Origin: Streptosporangiaceae bacterium
GTDB taxonomy: Bacteria; Actinomycetota; Actinomycetes; Streptosporangiales; Streptosporangiaceae
Assembly: GCA_030052355.1 (NCBI GenBank)
Contig: JASIGS010000210.1
Span: forward strand, 1 to 7,696
Direction of reading: 5' to 3'
DNA length: 7,696 nucleotides
In this document: positions 1 through 5,397 of the stretch, piece by piece
Numbering within the stretch: position 1 is the stretch's first letter
How the letters are laid out: each line of letters opens with the position of its first letter
Made by a program: the position numbers and the translations under genes
Notes under the pieces: model-generated
The model's input: only the letters and a program-made list of their open reading frames with translations
Databases searched by the model: none
Told to the model about the DNA's origin: nothing

Positions 1-44
1 GTCACAGCCGAGCACGATAGCGGACCGGCCGGGGTGGTGGCCTG

Positions 45-932
45 CTAGGACTCGAGCAGGGCGAGCTCGTCCGGCGCGAGCCGGATCGAGGCCGCGGCGA
101 CGTTCTCGGCGAGGTGGTGCGGGTCTCCGGTGCCGGGGATGACCAGCACGTGCGGGCCTTGCTGCAGCGTCCACGCCAGCCTCACCTGCGCGACGGTCGC
201 GCGGTGCGCGGCCGCGATCTGCGCGAGACGCTCGTCCTGCGCCGCAACCGGTCCCTGATGGCCGCCCGTCCCCGCGATCGTGAAAAACGGCACGAACGCG
301 ATGCCCTGCTCGCCGCAGGCGCGCAGCAGCGGCTCCGACGCCCTGTTGCCGAGCCCGTAGGAGTTCTGCACGCAGACCACCGGCGCGATGGCCTGAGCCT
401 GCTTCAGGTCCTCGAGCCCAACGCCGGACACGCCGAGGTGGCGGATCAGGCCCTCGTCGCGCAGCTCGGCCAGCGCGCCGAAGTGCTCGGTCACCGAGTC
501 CATGCTGGACATCTTGCGCAGGTTCACCACGTCGAGGTGGTCGCGGCCGAGCTGGCGCAGGTTCTCCTCGACCTGGCCGCGCAGCTGGTCCGGCCTTGCG
601 GCATCCGTCCACGCGCCGGACGCGTCCCGGCCGGGGGCGACCTTCGTGACGATGACGAGGTCGTCAGGGTACGGAGAGAGCGCCGAGTTGATCAGCTCGT
701 TCGCCGACCTGAGCCGGGAGAAGTAGAAGGCCGCGGTGTCGATGTGGTTGACACCCAGGTCGGCCGCCCGGCGCAGGGTGGCCTTTGCCTGCGCGCGATC
801 GCGCGGCAGCGCGTCTGGCGAGAGTGCCCGGCCTTGCTGCGGCAGCCGCATCGCGCCGAAGCCCATCCTGTTCACGGTCAGGTCGCCGAGCTTCCAGATG
901 CCCGCCGCTGCGGCGGTCGTTTCGTACCTCAC
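45..932 (-). CDS. Aldo/keto reductase, YdbC/PdxI-like
   Basis: Cytosolic NADPH-dependent aldo/keto reductase with a TIM-barrel fold, 295 aa from the GTG at 932. Seen: HIDTAAFY carries the catalytic Asp (D65) and Tyr (Y70), VIVTKVAP carries the Lys (K97), VCVQNSYGL is the usual barrel strand, and IPGTGDPHHLAEN near the C-terminus is the cofactor-phosphate loop. The fourth tetrad position, normally His, lies in LDVVNLRKM and is Asn (N137). The same VVNLR motif occurs in E. coli YdbC, reported as the pyridoxal reductase PdxI, as I recall it, so this is the closest functional guess; the substrate is not proven. A TTG at 980 would add 16 residues (MLILEVHAARRRLSCI) that look non-homologous, so I prefer the GTG. 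No Shine-Dalgarno precedes it, but a TATCGT box 5 nt upstream would fit leaderless transcription. It lies 77 nt downstream of the same-strand membrane protein gene and may be co-transcribed with it. Confidence 0.88.
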   Translation of the reverse strand: MRYETTAAAAGIWKLGDLTVNRMGFGAMRLPQQGRALSPDALPRDRAQAKATLRRAADLGVNHIDTAAFYFSRLRSANELINSALSPYPDDLVIVTKVAPGRDASGAWTDAARPDQLRGQVEENLRQLGRDHLDVVNLRKMSSMDSVTEHFGALAELRDEGLIRHLGVSGVGLEDLKQAQAIAPVVCVQNSYGLGNRASEPLLRACGEQGIAFVPFFTIAGTGGHQGPVAAQDERLAQIAAAHRATVAQVRLAWTLQQGPHVLVIPGTGDPHHLAENVAAASIRLAPDELALLES

Positions 933-937
933 GATGC

Positions 938-943
938 ACGATA
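938..943 (-). promoter_or_regulatory. Possible -10 box for leaderless aldo/keto reductase mRNA
   Basis: On the minus strand TATCGT (TAnnnT) is followed by five bases (GCATC) and then the GTG at 932. That is the spacing expected when transcription starts at or next to the start codon, common in actinobacteria. No convincing -35 hexamer is visible, so the call rests on the -10 and the lack of a ribosome binding site. Confidence 0.3.
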
Positions 944-1009
944 ACCGTCGGCGAGCCGCATGGACTTCCAGAATCAGCAATAACTAGGTCAAAACGGAGT
1001 AGCGACCGC

Positions 1010-1510
1010 TCAGGTAAACGAGCCGGGCGCGGCACCGGATTGTGCACCGAGCCGCTGAGCGCGATAACTCACGACCACGTACTGAACGAGCAGGCTGACC
1101 GCGAGATAGAGCAGGATGGTCGCCGACCCGAGCCCGGACAGGCCCCTGCTGTTGCCGAGCAGGGCGTCGTAGCCGAGGTGGACGGCCAGCGCGACGACCC
1201 ACAGCACGGCGGTCAGCCAGTTGCCCTGCGACCAGGGCCGGCCATCCTGCATCCAGATCCTGACCGTCGCCGCGCGCACGGCCCCGAAGACAGCGGCAAG
1301 CACCAGGCTGCCGGCGAGCGCGGCCACCACCACACTGCCGGCGTGAACCTTCCCCAGGTAGTTCACGGTCTCGATCACGCCGATCACGCCGATTATCAGC
1401 CCGGCCCGCTGCCGCCCCTGGCTGACCGGCCGCTTCTGCAGCTGGCGGTAGACCAGCAGGCCAAGGACAACAACGCCGAGCAGTAGCTCGAACACGGTCT
1501 GGCTGGACAC
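1010..1510 (-). CDS. Five-helix integral membrane protein, unknown function
   Basis: A 166-aa hydrophobic protein of unknown function. The GTG start at 1510 is supported by a purine-rich AAAGGGGA ribosome binding site about 5 nt upstream. Predicted helices by eye: residues 5-21, 37-52, 57-78, 98-118 and 128-148, with a short basic loop (YRQLQKRPVSQGRQR, 21-35) after helix 1 that should be cytoplasmic. There are no cysteines and no recognisable catalytic motif. The basic loop after the first helix and the overall size recall DUF1453/CcdC-like membrane proteins, but I cannot confirm that family. The aldo/keto reductase gene follows on the same strand. The upstream spacer contains two inverted repeats that could be operators. 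Confidence 0.78.
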   Translation of the reverse strand: MSSQTVFELLLGVVVLGLLVYRQLQKRPVSQGRQRAGLIIGVIGVIETVNYLGKVHAGSVVVAALAGSLVLAAVFGAVRAATVRIWMQDGRPWSQGNWLTAVLWVVALAVHLGYDALLGNSRGLSGLGSATILLYLAVSLLVQYVVVSYRAQRLGAQSGAAPGSFT

Positions 1511-1560
1511 GCTCGTCCCCTTTGCTCAAGGTTGCTCGATCCGAGGCTAGCCGCCCGGAC

Positions 1561-1588
1561 CGGGATGCCGGCCGTGAGCGGCATCCCG
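1561..1588. repeat. 10-bp perfect inverted repeat in divergent spacer
   Basis: Arms CGGGATGCCG (1561-1570) and CGGCATCCCG (1579-1588) are exact reverse complements around an 8-base centre. The repeat lies 50 bp upstream of the membrane protein start and 120 bp upstream of the DUF3040-like start. No T-tract follows on either strand, so an operator or 5'-leader hairpin is more likely than a terminator. Confidence 0.45.
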
Positions 1589-1596
1589 ACCTCGGC

Positions 1597-1610
1597 ATGA
1601 CATCTGTCAT
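1597..1610. promoter_or_regulatory. Candidate operator: ATGACA-TC-TGTCAT dyad
   Basis: A perfect 6-bp dyad with a 2-bp centre lies in the spacer between the membrane protein gene and the DUF3040-like gene. Dyads of this size and AT-containing composition are typical of dimeric regulator sites, for example NarL/FixJ-type response regulators. No regulator gene is in the window, so the assignment is inferred from symmetry and position only. Confidence 0.35.
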
Positions 1611-1708
1611 CGTCGTCACTCCCAAGCGGAATGGCCACCCGGCCGCGGGGAAGCTCATTCAGGCCGCCTGTTAGTTTTTGAGTAAGCGGGGGACTTCGGA
1701 GGTGTTCT

Positions 1709-2113
1709 GTGGGCCTGCCTGCGCGCCAGGAAAAAGCCCTGGATGGCATCGAAAGCGCGCTGCGAGCTTCTGATCCCAAGCTCGCCGCTTTTTATGCGAC
1801 TTTCACCCGATTGACGCGCGGCGAGGAGATGCCGCGTATCGAGCAGCTGCGGGACCGCGCCAGCCGGCTGCTCGCCGGGCTGCGGCGGTTCGCGGGCGTC
1901 GTCATCGGCACGCTGCTGCTCCGGCGCAAACCGCGCCAGCGCAGCGCCGTGCTGTTCCTGCCGCTCGCGCTCGCCGTCGTGGCGATGTCGTTCGTGGTCA
2001 ACTCCCGCGCGGGCTACCTGCCTCGCTGCACGGACGCCAAGCCGGTCGCCGCGGCCGGGAGTCCCGCGCGCGGCAAGCCGTGCACGGCCAGCCGGGTGTC
2101 GGAGCGGCACTAG
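1709..2113 (+). CDS. DUF3040-like small membrane protein
   Basis: A 134-aa protein starting at a GTG, with GGAGG at 1698-1702 six bases upstream. The N-terminal part (LPARQEKALDGIESALRASD, residues 3-22) resembles the start of actinobacterial DUF3040-type proteins: a short amphipathic helix with an xDP(K/R)LA turn, then FTRLTRGEEMP. A basic segment (LRRKPRQR, 71-78) precedes one clear transmembrane helix (about 81-97), which predicts N-in/C-out topology. The outside tail has two cysteines (C107, C125) that could form a disulfide. No enzymatic motif is seen and the family's function is unknown to me. It stands alone on the plus strand and converges on the beta-propeller gene with a 43-bp gap. 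Confidence 0.72.
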   Translation: MGLPARQEKALDGIESALRASDPKLAAFYATFTRLTRGEEMPRIEQLRDRASRLLAGLRRFAGVVIGTLLLRRKPRQRSAVLFLPLALAVVAMSFVVNSRAGYLPRCTDAKPVAAAGSPARGKPCTASRVSERH

Positions 2114-2142
2114 CCGGTCCGCGGGTCGCTCCCCGCAGCTAG
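2110..2142. terminator. Weak hairpin between convergent genes
   Basis: CTAGC (2110-2114) pairs with GCTAG (2138-2142), and inside it GCGGG (2121-2125) pairs with CCCGC (2132-2136) around a 6-base loop. It occupies the 43-bp gap between the DUF3040-like gene and the convergent propeller gene, where a bidirectional terminator would be expected. It is interrupted and lacks a U-tract, so the call is weak. Confidence 0.28.
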
Positions 2143-2156
2143 CGCAACGCCATGCC

Positions 2157-3416
2157 CTAGAACCGGACGGCGGCGAGCTCGGGGCGCGGGCACGACAGCA
2201 TTGACCTGCTGCTGCCAGCCGCCGGCCCGGTGCGGGCGCAGGTCGTCAGCAGCACGACGCCGGCCGCCTGGCCGCTGCCGCCGAGGCCGGACGCGTCGAC
2301 GTAGAAGTGCGGCCAGGGCAGCGTGGCTTCGCCAGAGTTCCACACGACCCGGTTGGCTGGCAGGCTGTAGCCCCAGGCCTGGCCCGGCGCGTCTTCGTCC
2401 AGGCCGAGTGCCACTCCGTCGCTGACCGCGTACAGGCTCGTGGTCACCGGCGCGGCCCGGTTGCTCAGCACGCTTCCGGATCCGGGGTCGAGGCCGGTCA
2501 GCACGTCCCCGTTAGCCACGTACAGGACCCCCTGCGCGGCGTCGACGAACGCGGGCACGTCGCCTGCCCGCTGCCAGAGCAGTTCGCCGTTGTAGGCGTT
2601 GTAGCCGAAGATCCCGTCGTTCCCGGCGAACAGGAGCACACCGTCCACGACGCCGCTGAGCGTCCCGGTGAACGCCCGGCCCTGCGGACGCAGGGTCAGC
2701 TCCGCGCCGGTCCGCAGGCTGATGCGGCGCACCGCGGTGACCGCCGATGAGCGCAGGTAACCGCCGCTGCTCACCGTGACGTAAAGGTACTGGCCGCCGA
2801 CGTACCAGTCCTGCGGTGCGGACCCGGTCGGGCGGCGCCACGTTGCCCGTCCGGTCGCGTTGTCGTAGCCGGTGACGGCGTGCGCGCCGACCACGACGGT
2901 AGCGGCGCCGTCGGCATACGCGGCTCCGCCTGAGGCAGCCGAGGGATAAGCCCGGATCTCCCGGCCGGTGCTCGCGGCGAGGATCAGCACCGTCGGGCCG
3001 GCTGTCGGGCCGGCTGAGGACAGGCTCGTCACGCCGACCGCCACCGCCGCGGGCCAGGCGCGGACGCTGGTGACATCCGACCCTCTGGGCAGCCCGCTCA
3101 GCAGCACCTTCCAGAGCGGCTTGCCGGTGCGCTCCGAGAATGCCAGCACCCGGGTGCCGTACCCGACCACTGCCACCTGACCGGCCGAGGCCACGTAGCC
3201 GCCGGACTGGCTGGGCACCGTCCCCACGACGCCGGGCTCGGCGAGCCAGGACCCGGGCAGCCATCGCGTCCACAGGATCGAGCCGCCGCTGTGGCACGCC
3301 GCTCCCGCGCACCGGCCGGACTGCTGGCTGAGCGCCTGACCCGGGCTGACGGCGGCGCCGACCAGGACGGCGGCGATGAAGCCCCGCCGGAGCCACGCGG
3401 CACGCCCGCCCGTCAT
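2157..3416 (-). CDS. Exported PQQ-like beta-propeller protein
   Basis: A 419-aa secreted or cell-surface protein. An N-terminal signal peptide is visible: WLRRGF (8-13), hydrophobic run IAAVLVGAAV (14-23), then a small-residue stretch to about S30. RRGF weakly resembles a twin-arginine motif. The body is made of repeated strands of the type x-L-x-x-x-D-x-x-T-G-x-x-x-W, e.g. LAFSERTGKPLWKV, VTGYDNATGRATWRR, IFGYNAYNGELLWQ and LTGLDPGSGSVLSN, as in the PQQ-like/BamB-type propeller repeat. No dehydrogenase catalytic residues are apparent, so a binding or scaffold role is more likely than an enzyme. The only cysteines are C36/C41 after the signal peptide and C393/C409 near the end. The start is uncertain: the ATG at 3416 or the GTG at 3422, which is nearer to an AGGGG at 3438-3434. 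The open frame upstream to 4238 is antisense to the PEBP gene and is not part of this gene. Confidence 0.8.
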   Translation of the reverse strand: MTGGRAAWLRRGFIAAVLVGAAVSPGQALSQQSGRCAGAACHSGGSILWTRWLPGSWLAEPGVVGTVPSQSGGYVASAGQVAVVGYGTRVLAFSERTGKPLWKVLLSGLPRGSDVTSVRAWPAAVAVGVTSLSSAGPTAGPTVLILAASTGREIRAYPSAASGGAAYADGAATVVVGAHAVTGYDNATGRATWRRPTGSAPQDWYVGGQYLYVTVSSGGYLRSSAVTAVRRISLRTGAELTLRPQGRAFTGTLSGVVDGVLLFAGNDGIFGYNAYNGELLWQRAGDVPAFVDAAQGVLYVANGDVLTGLDPGSGSVLSNRAAPVTTSLYAVSDGVALGLDEDAPGQAWGYSLPANRVVWNSGEATLPWPHFYVDASGLGGSGQAAGVVLLTTCARTGPAAGSSRSMLSCPRPELAAVRF

Positions 3417-3431
3417 GTTCACGACCAGCCC

Positions 3432-3451
3432 GACCCCTAGCCTTGACCCCT
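3432..3451. repeat. Direct repeat GACCCCT x2, 13-bp period
   Basis: GACCCCT occurs at 3432-3438 and 3445-3451. Read on the minus strand it is AGGGGTC twice, just upstream of the propeller start. The proximal copy could act as the ribosome binding site (11 nt before the GTG at 3422). The pair could instead be a direct-repeat protein site or chance. Confidence 0.25.
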
Positions 3452-3490
3452 TAGGAATGATCTGTGCCACAAAGGTAACCGCAGTTTGCG

Positions 3491-3514
3491 GCTGCCGGCC
3501 CGCGGGCCGGCAGC
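3491..3514. repeat. Perfect 24-bp GC palindrome in divergent spacer
   Basis: GCTGCCGGCC (3491-3500), CGCG (3501-3504) and GGCCGGCAGC (3505-3514) form an uninterrupted palindrome, since the CGCG centre is itself self-complementary. It lies almost midway between the divergent propeller start (75 bp away) and PEBP start (83 bp away). A shorter hairpin, CCGCA-GTT-TGCGG (3479-3491), abuts it. Its position argues for a shared operator or a 5'-leader/cruciform element rather than a terminator, and no T-tract follows. Confidence 0.5.
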
Positions 3515-3596
3515 GGCGTAGCCGGACATCTCCCGGCAAGGGCCGAGTTTCAGTAGCGTGAGCATCGCCACGGTTACTGTCCCAACGGAGGAACCT

Positions 3597-4133
3597 ATGC
3601 CCGACCGTGCTCCCCTTCCGCATGACGTGCTGCCGCCCGTACCGTCCTTCACCGTCGAGAGTGACGACGTATCCGACGGCGTGCAGATGAGCGAGGCTCA
3701 GGTCTACAACAGCTTCGGCATGAGCGGCGACAACATCTCGCCCGAGCTGCGCTGGCACGGGTTCCCGGCCGAGACCAAGGGTTTCGCCGTGACCTGTTAC
3801 GACCCGGACGCCCCGACCGGCTCGGGCTTCTGGCACTGGGTGGTGCTGGACATCCCGGCGTCGGTCACCGAACTGGCTACCGGAGCCGGCGGCAGCGACG
3901 GCGCCGGCCTGCCGGACGGCGCGTTCTCGGTGCGGAACGACTACGGCACCAAGGACTTCGGCGGGGCCGCCCCGCCGAAGGGCGACCAGCCGCACAGGTA
4001 CGTGTTCACGGTCTACGCGCTCGGCACCGACCACCTCGGCGTGGACTCGGACGTCTCGCCGGCGGTGGCGAGCTTCAACCTCACCTTCAACACGCTCGCG
4101 AAGGCCGTCATCGTCCCGGTCTACAGCCACTGA
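3597..4133 (+). CDS. YbhB/YbcL family (PEBP, Raf kinase inhibitor-like) protein
   Basis: A 178-aa cytosolic protein of the phosphatidylethanolamine-binding protein superfamily. Seen in order: [11 protein letters not shown] (43-53), CYDPDAP (67-73), [11 protein letters not shown] (77-87), [10 protein letters not shown] (114-123) and [17 protein letters not shown] (126-142). These are the conserved anion-binding pocket elements of bacterial PEBPs (DPDAP, HWV, the G-x-x-PP-x-G-x-x-HRY block). Length matches the family. The ATG at 3597 is chosen because GGAGG (3587-3591) lies 5 nt upstream; a GTG at 3558 is in frame but has no ribosome binding site. No signal peptide. The family's role in bacteria is poorly defined and no ligand can be inferred here. 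The gene is monocistronic by layout: divergent from the propeller gene and followed by a strong hairpin. Confidence 0.92.
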   Translation: MPDRAPLPHDVLPPVPSFTVESDDVSDGVQMSEAQVYNSFGMSGDNISPELRWHGFPAETKGFAVTCYDPDAPTGSGFWHWVVLDIPASVTELATGAGGSDGAGLPDGAFSVRNDYGTKDFGGAAPPKGDQPHRYVFTVYALGTDHLGVDSDVSPAVASFNLTFNTLAKAVIVPVYSH

Positions 4134-4142
4134 GCAGGTGTT

Positions 4143-4182
4143 TCCGGCGGTTCGCCTGCCCGGTGGCGGGCGGACCGCCGGA
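4143..4182 (+). terminator. Strong 18-bp hairpin downstream of PEBP gene
   Basis: Starting 9 nt after the PEBP stop, TCCGGCGGT (4143-4151) pairs with ACCGCCGGA (4174-4182), and the inner nine positions also pair, two of them as G-U, around a CGGT loop. This gives an uninterrupted 18-bp stem. There is no U-tract, which is common for actinobacterial terminators. Confidence 0.6.
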
Positions 4183-4293
4183 TCGCGCGAACCGCGGCGG
4201 CTGGTCTTCAGAGAGCCATTATAGGTAGCGTATCGCAAGAAATATGGACGAAGCGTCGCCTATATGACGGTTCTGCGGAGGCAGAGCCAGTGT

Positions 4294-4313
4294 TCAGCTA
4301 GCACTCAGCTAGC
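4294..4313. repeat. Direct repeat TCAGCTAGC x2, 11-bp period
   Basis: TCAGCTAGC occurs at 4294-4302 and 4305-4313, one helical turn apart, in the region upstream of the VKOR gene. Each copy contains the palindrome GCTAGC or AGCTAGCT. The spacing suits two regulator protomers on the same face of DNA, but no regulator is identified. Confidence 0.4.
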
Positions 4314-4356
4314 TACGCTTAGATCACAACCGGCGACTGCACCGTCCGGCGCCCCC

Positions 4357-4362
4357 TAGCAT
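4357..4362 (+). promoter_or_regulatory. Possible -10 box (TAGCAT) for leaderless upstream ORF/VKOR operon
   Basis: TAGCAT fits TAnnnT and is followed by five bases (TGTCA) and ATG at 4368, so transcription could begin at that ATG. The same geometry is seen before the aldo/keto reductase gene. No good -35 is seen at 17-19 bp. Confidence 0.3.
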
Positions 4363-4367
4363 TGTCA

Positions 4368-4493
4368 ATGCAGGCTGCTGTCAGCGGCACGGCATTGGCA
4401 TCGGCACGGCATTCCGGCGGAGCGGTGGCCGCTGAGCTACGAGGCGACAAACGCCGACATACCAGCTACCCAGACAAGGGCAGGACGGCATGA
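4368..4493 (+). CDS. Candidate 41-aa leaderless upstream ORF coupled to VKOR gene
   Basis: An open frame of 41 codons from ATG 4368 (begins MQAAVSGTALASARHSGG, ends YPDKGRTA). Its TGA overlaps the VKOR ATG as ATGA (4490-4493), the classic arrangement for translational coupling. It has no Shine-Dalgarno but could be leaderless from the TAGCAT box. Against it: roughly 60% G/C at third positions, lower than neighbouring genes, and no recognisable family. It contains no cysteine, so it is not a cysteine-attenuation peptide. It may be a regulatory leader peptide or chance. Confidence 0.28.
   Translation: MQAAVSGTALASARHSGGAVAAELRGDKRRHTSYPDKGRTA
4385..4413. repeat. Direct repeat CGGCACGGCATT x2, 17-bp period
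   Basis: Identical 12-mers at 4385-4396 and 4402-4413, separated by GGCAT, lie between the candidate -10 and the VKOR start, inside the possible upstream ORF. The unit spacing is not a multiple of three, so it does not encode a peptide repeat. Function unknown. Confidence 0.4.
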
Positions 4494-5317
4494 GTAAGGC
4501 GCAGGCCAGGCAGGGTTCTGGCGGTCGGTCCGGCGCCGCGCGATCGGGTGCCAGCGGCAAGAACGGCCGCACCGCAGGCAGCGCAAGCTCACGGACGGCC
4601 AGCGGCGGACGGGCTGGCGGCGCGACGGCGAGCGGAAAGCGCGCCAGCGCGCAGCGCTCCCAGGCCAGCTCCCAGGCGAACGGTACGCAGCGCGCCCAGG
4701 CGAACGGCGGCACCGGCGGGGCGAAGAGGCCAGCCACGGCAACGGCGAAGGCACCCGCGAGCCAGGCGGCCAGGGCCGTGACCACTCCGGCACGGGGTAA
4801 GCGCTGGCTGCTCGGCATGAACGGGATCGAAGCGAGCACCCTGATCCTCTCGGTGATCGGCCTGGGCGTCGCCATCTACGCGACGATCTTGCACTACGAC
4901 GCGAACATCGTGGTGGCCTGCCCGGCCACCGGCGCGATCAACTGCGAGGCCGTCATGACCAGCTCGCAGTCGGTCGTGTTCGGCGTCTTCCCCGTGGCCG
5001 TGCTCGGCATGGCGTTCTTCCTCTTCATGATCGCCATCAACTCCCCGTGGGCCTGGCGCGCCAAGTTCCCGGCCGCGCTCGACCGCTTCGGCGGCCGGGC
5101 GCTCAACTCCCACCCCGACGTCATCAGGTGGACGCGCCTCGGCGCGGTCATCGTCGGTATGGGCTTCGCCATCTACCTGATCTTCGCCGAACTCGTGCAG
5201 ATCCAGAAGATCTGCCTGTGGTGCACGAGCGTGCACGTCGTGACGTTCCTGTTGTTCGTCATCATCGTTTTCAACGCAAGCTTTTCCTGGGGCAAGACCG
5301 ATGCGCCCAGGACCTGA
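4490..5317 (+). CDS. Vitamin K epoxide reductase (VKOR) family protein
   Basis: A 275-aa inner-membrane thiol oxidoreductase. The bacterial family takes electrons from periplasmic or extracytoplasmic thioredoxin-like proteins and passes them to quinone, as DsbB does. Seen: helix 1 about 115-135; an outside loop with C144-x7-C152 in VVACPATGAINCEAV; the family's conserved Ser region TSSQSVVFGVFP (157-168); helix 2 about 162-184; helix 3 about 214-236; then active-site C242LWC245 in QKICLWCTSVH at the start of helix 4 (246-262). All four redox cysteines are present. No thioredoxin domain is fused, so a separate partner is needed; the two DUF929 genes downstream are the obvious candidates. Oddity: residues 1-113 form a Gly/Ala/Ser/Arg-rich, presumably disordered tail with 19 Lys/Arg and no Asp or Glu. 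ATG 4490 has a modest AGGA four bases upstream. Confidence 0.92.
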   Translation: MSKAQARQGSGGRSGAARSGASGKNGRTAGSASSRTASGGRAGGATASGKRASAQRSQASSQANGTQRAQANGGTGGAKRPATATAKAPASQAARAVTTPARGKRWLLGMNGIEASTLILSVIGLGVAIYATILHYDANIVVACPATGAINCEAVMTSSQSVVFGVFPVAVLGMAFFLFMIAINSPWAWRAKFPAALDRFGGRALNSHPDVIRWTRLGAVIVGMGFAIYLIFAELVQIQKICLWCTSVHVVTFLLFVIIVFNASFSWGKTDAPRT

Positions 5318-5397
5318 CTGCCGACTGGCCCCCGACACCTCGTGGTCGTGGCAACCAGCACCCTGGCAGGTATCGATCCGGAAGGCAGATTGACTAG

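Larger units (their letters stand above)
4183..4367. other. Lower-GC leader/promoter region upstream of the VKOR gene
   Basis: No gene is seen here. The stretch about 4205-4330 is clearly less GC-rich than its surroundings (CATTATAGG, AAGAAATATGG, CCTATATGACGG), as expected of a promoter region. It holds a dyad TATAGG (4220-4225)/CCTATA (4259-4264), a hairpin GGTTCTGC-GGAG-GCAGAGCC (4269-4288, one G-U), and a direct repeat at 4294-4313. A TAGCAT box at 4357-4362 ends the region. I see no convincing -35 and match no known riboswitch. ATG at 4244 opens only seven codons. Confidence 0.4.

Noticed and set aside
1..48. Possible end of a plus-strand gene (frame 1 reads to a TAG at 46-48)
   Set aside because: Only 15 codons are visible (VTAEHDSGPAGVVAC); too short to support a gene, although the third positions are GC-rich.
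114..944. Long plus-strand open frame opposite the aldo/keto reductase
   Set aside because: Its Arg/Val/His-rich translation has no family features and mirrors the codon bias of the real minus-strand gene.
3417..3596. Riboswitch (for example a ydaO-like c-di-AMP element) upstream of the PEBP gene
   Set aside because: Hairpins are present but I could not find the conserved loop sequences of any class I know.
3558..3596. Alternative GTG start for the PEBP gene at 3558
   Set aside because: No ribosome binding site precedes it, whereas GGAGG sits at ideal spacing before the ATG at 3597.
3417..4238. Upstream extension of the propeller frame to 4238
   Set aside because: It runs antisense through the well-supported PEBP gene, has no domain resemblance, and a signal peptide begins at 3416.
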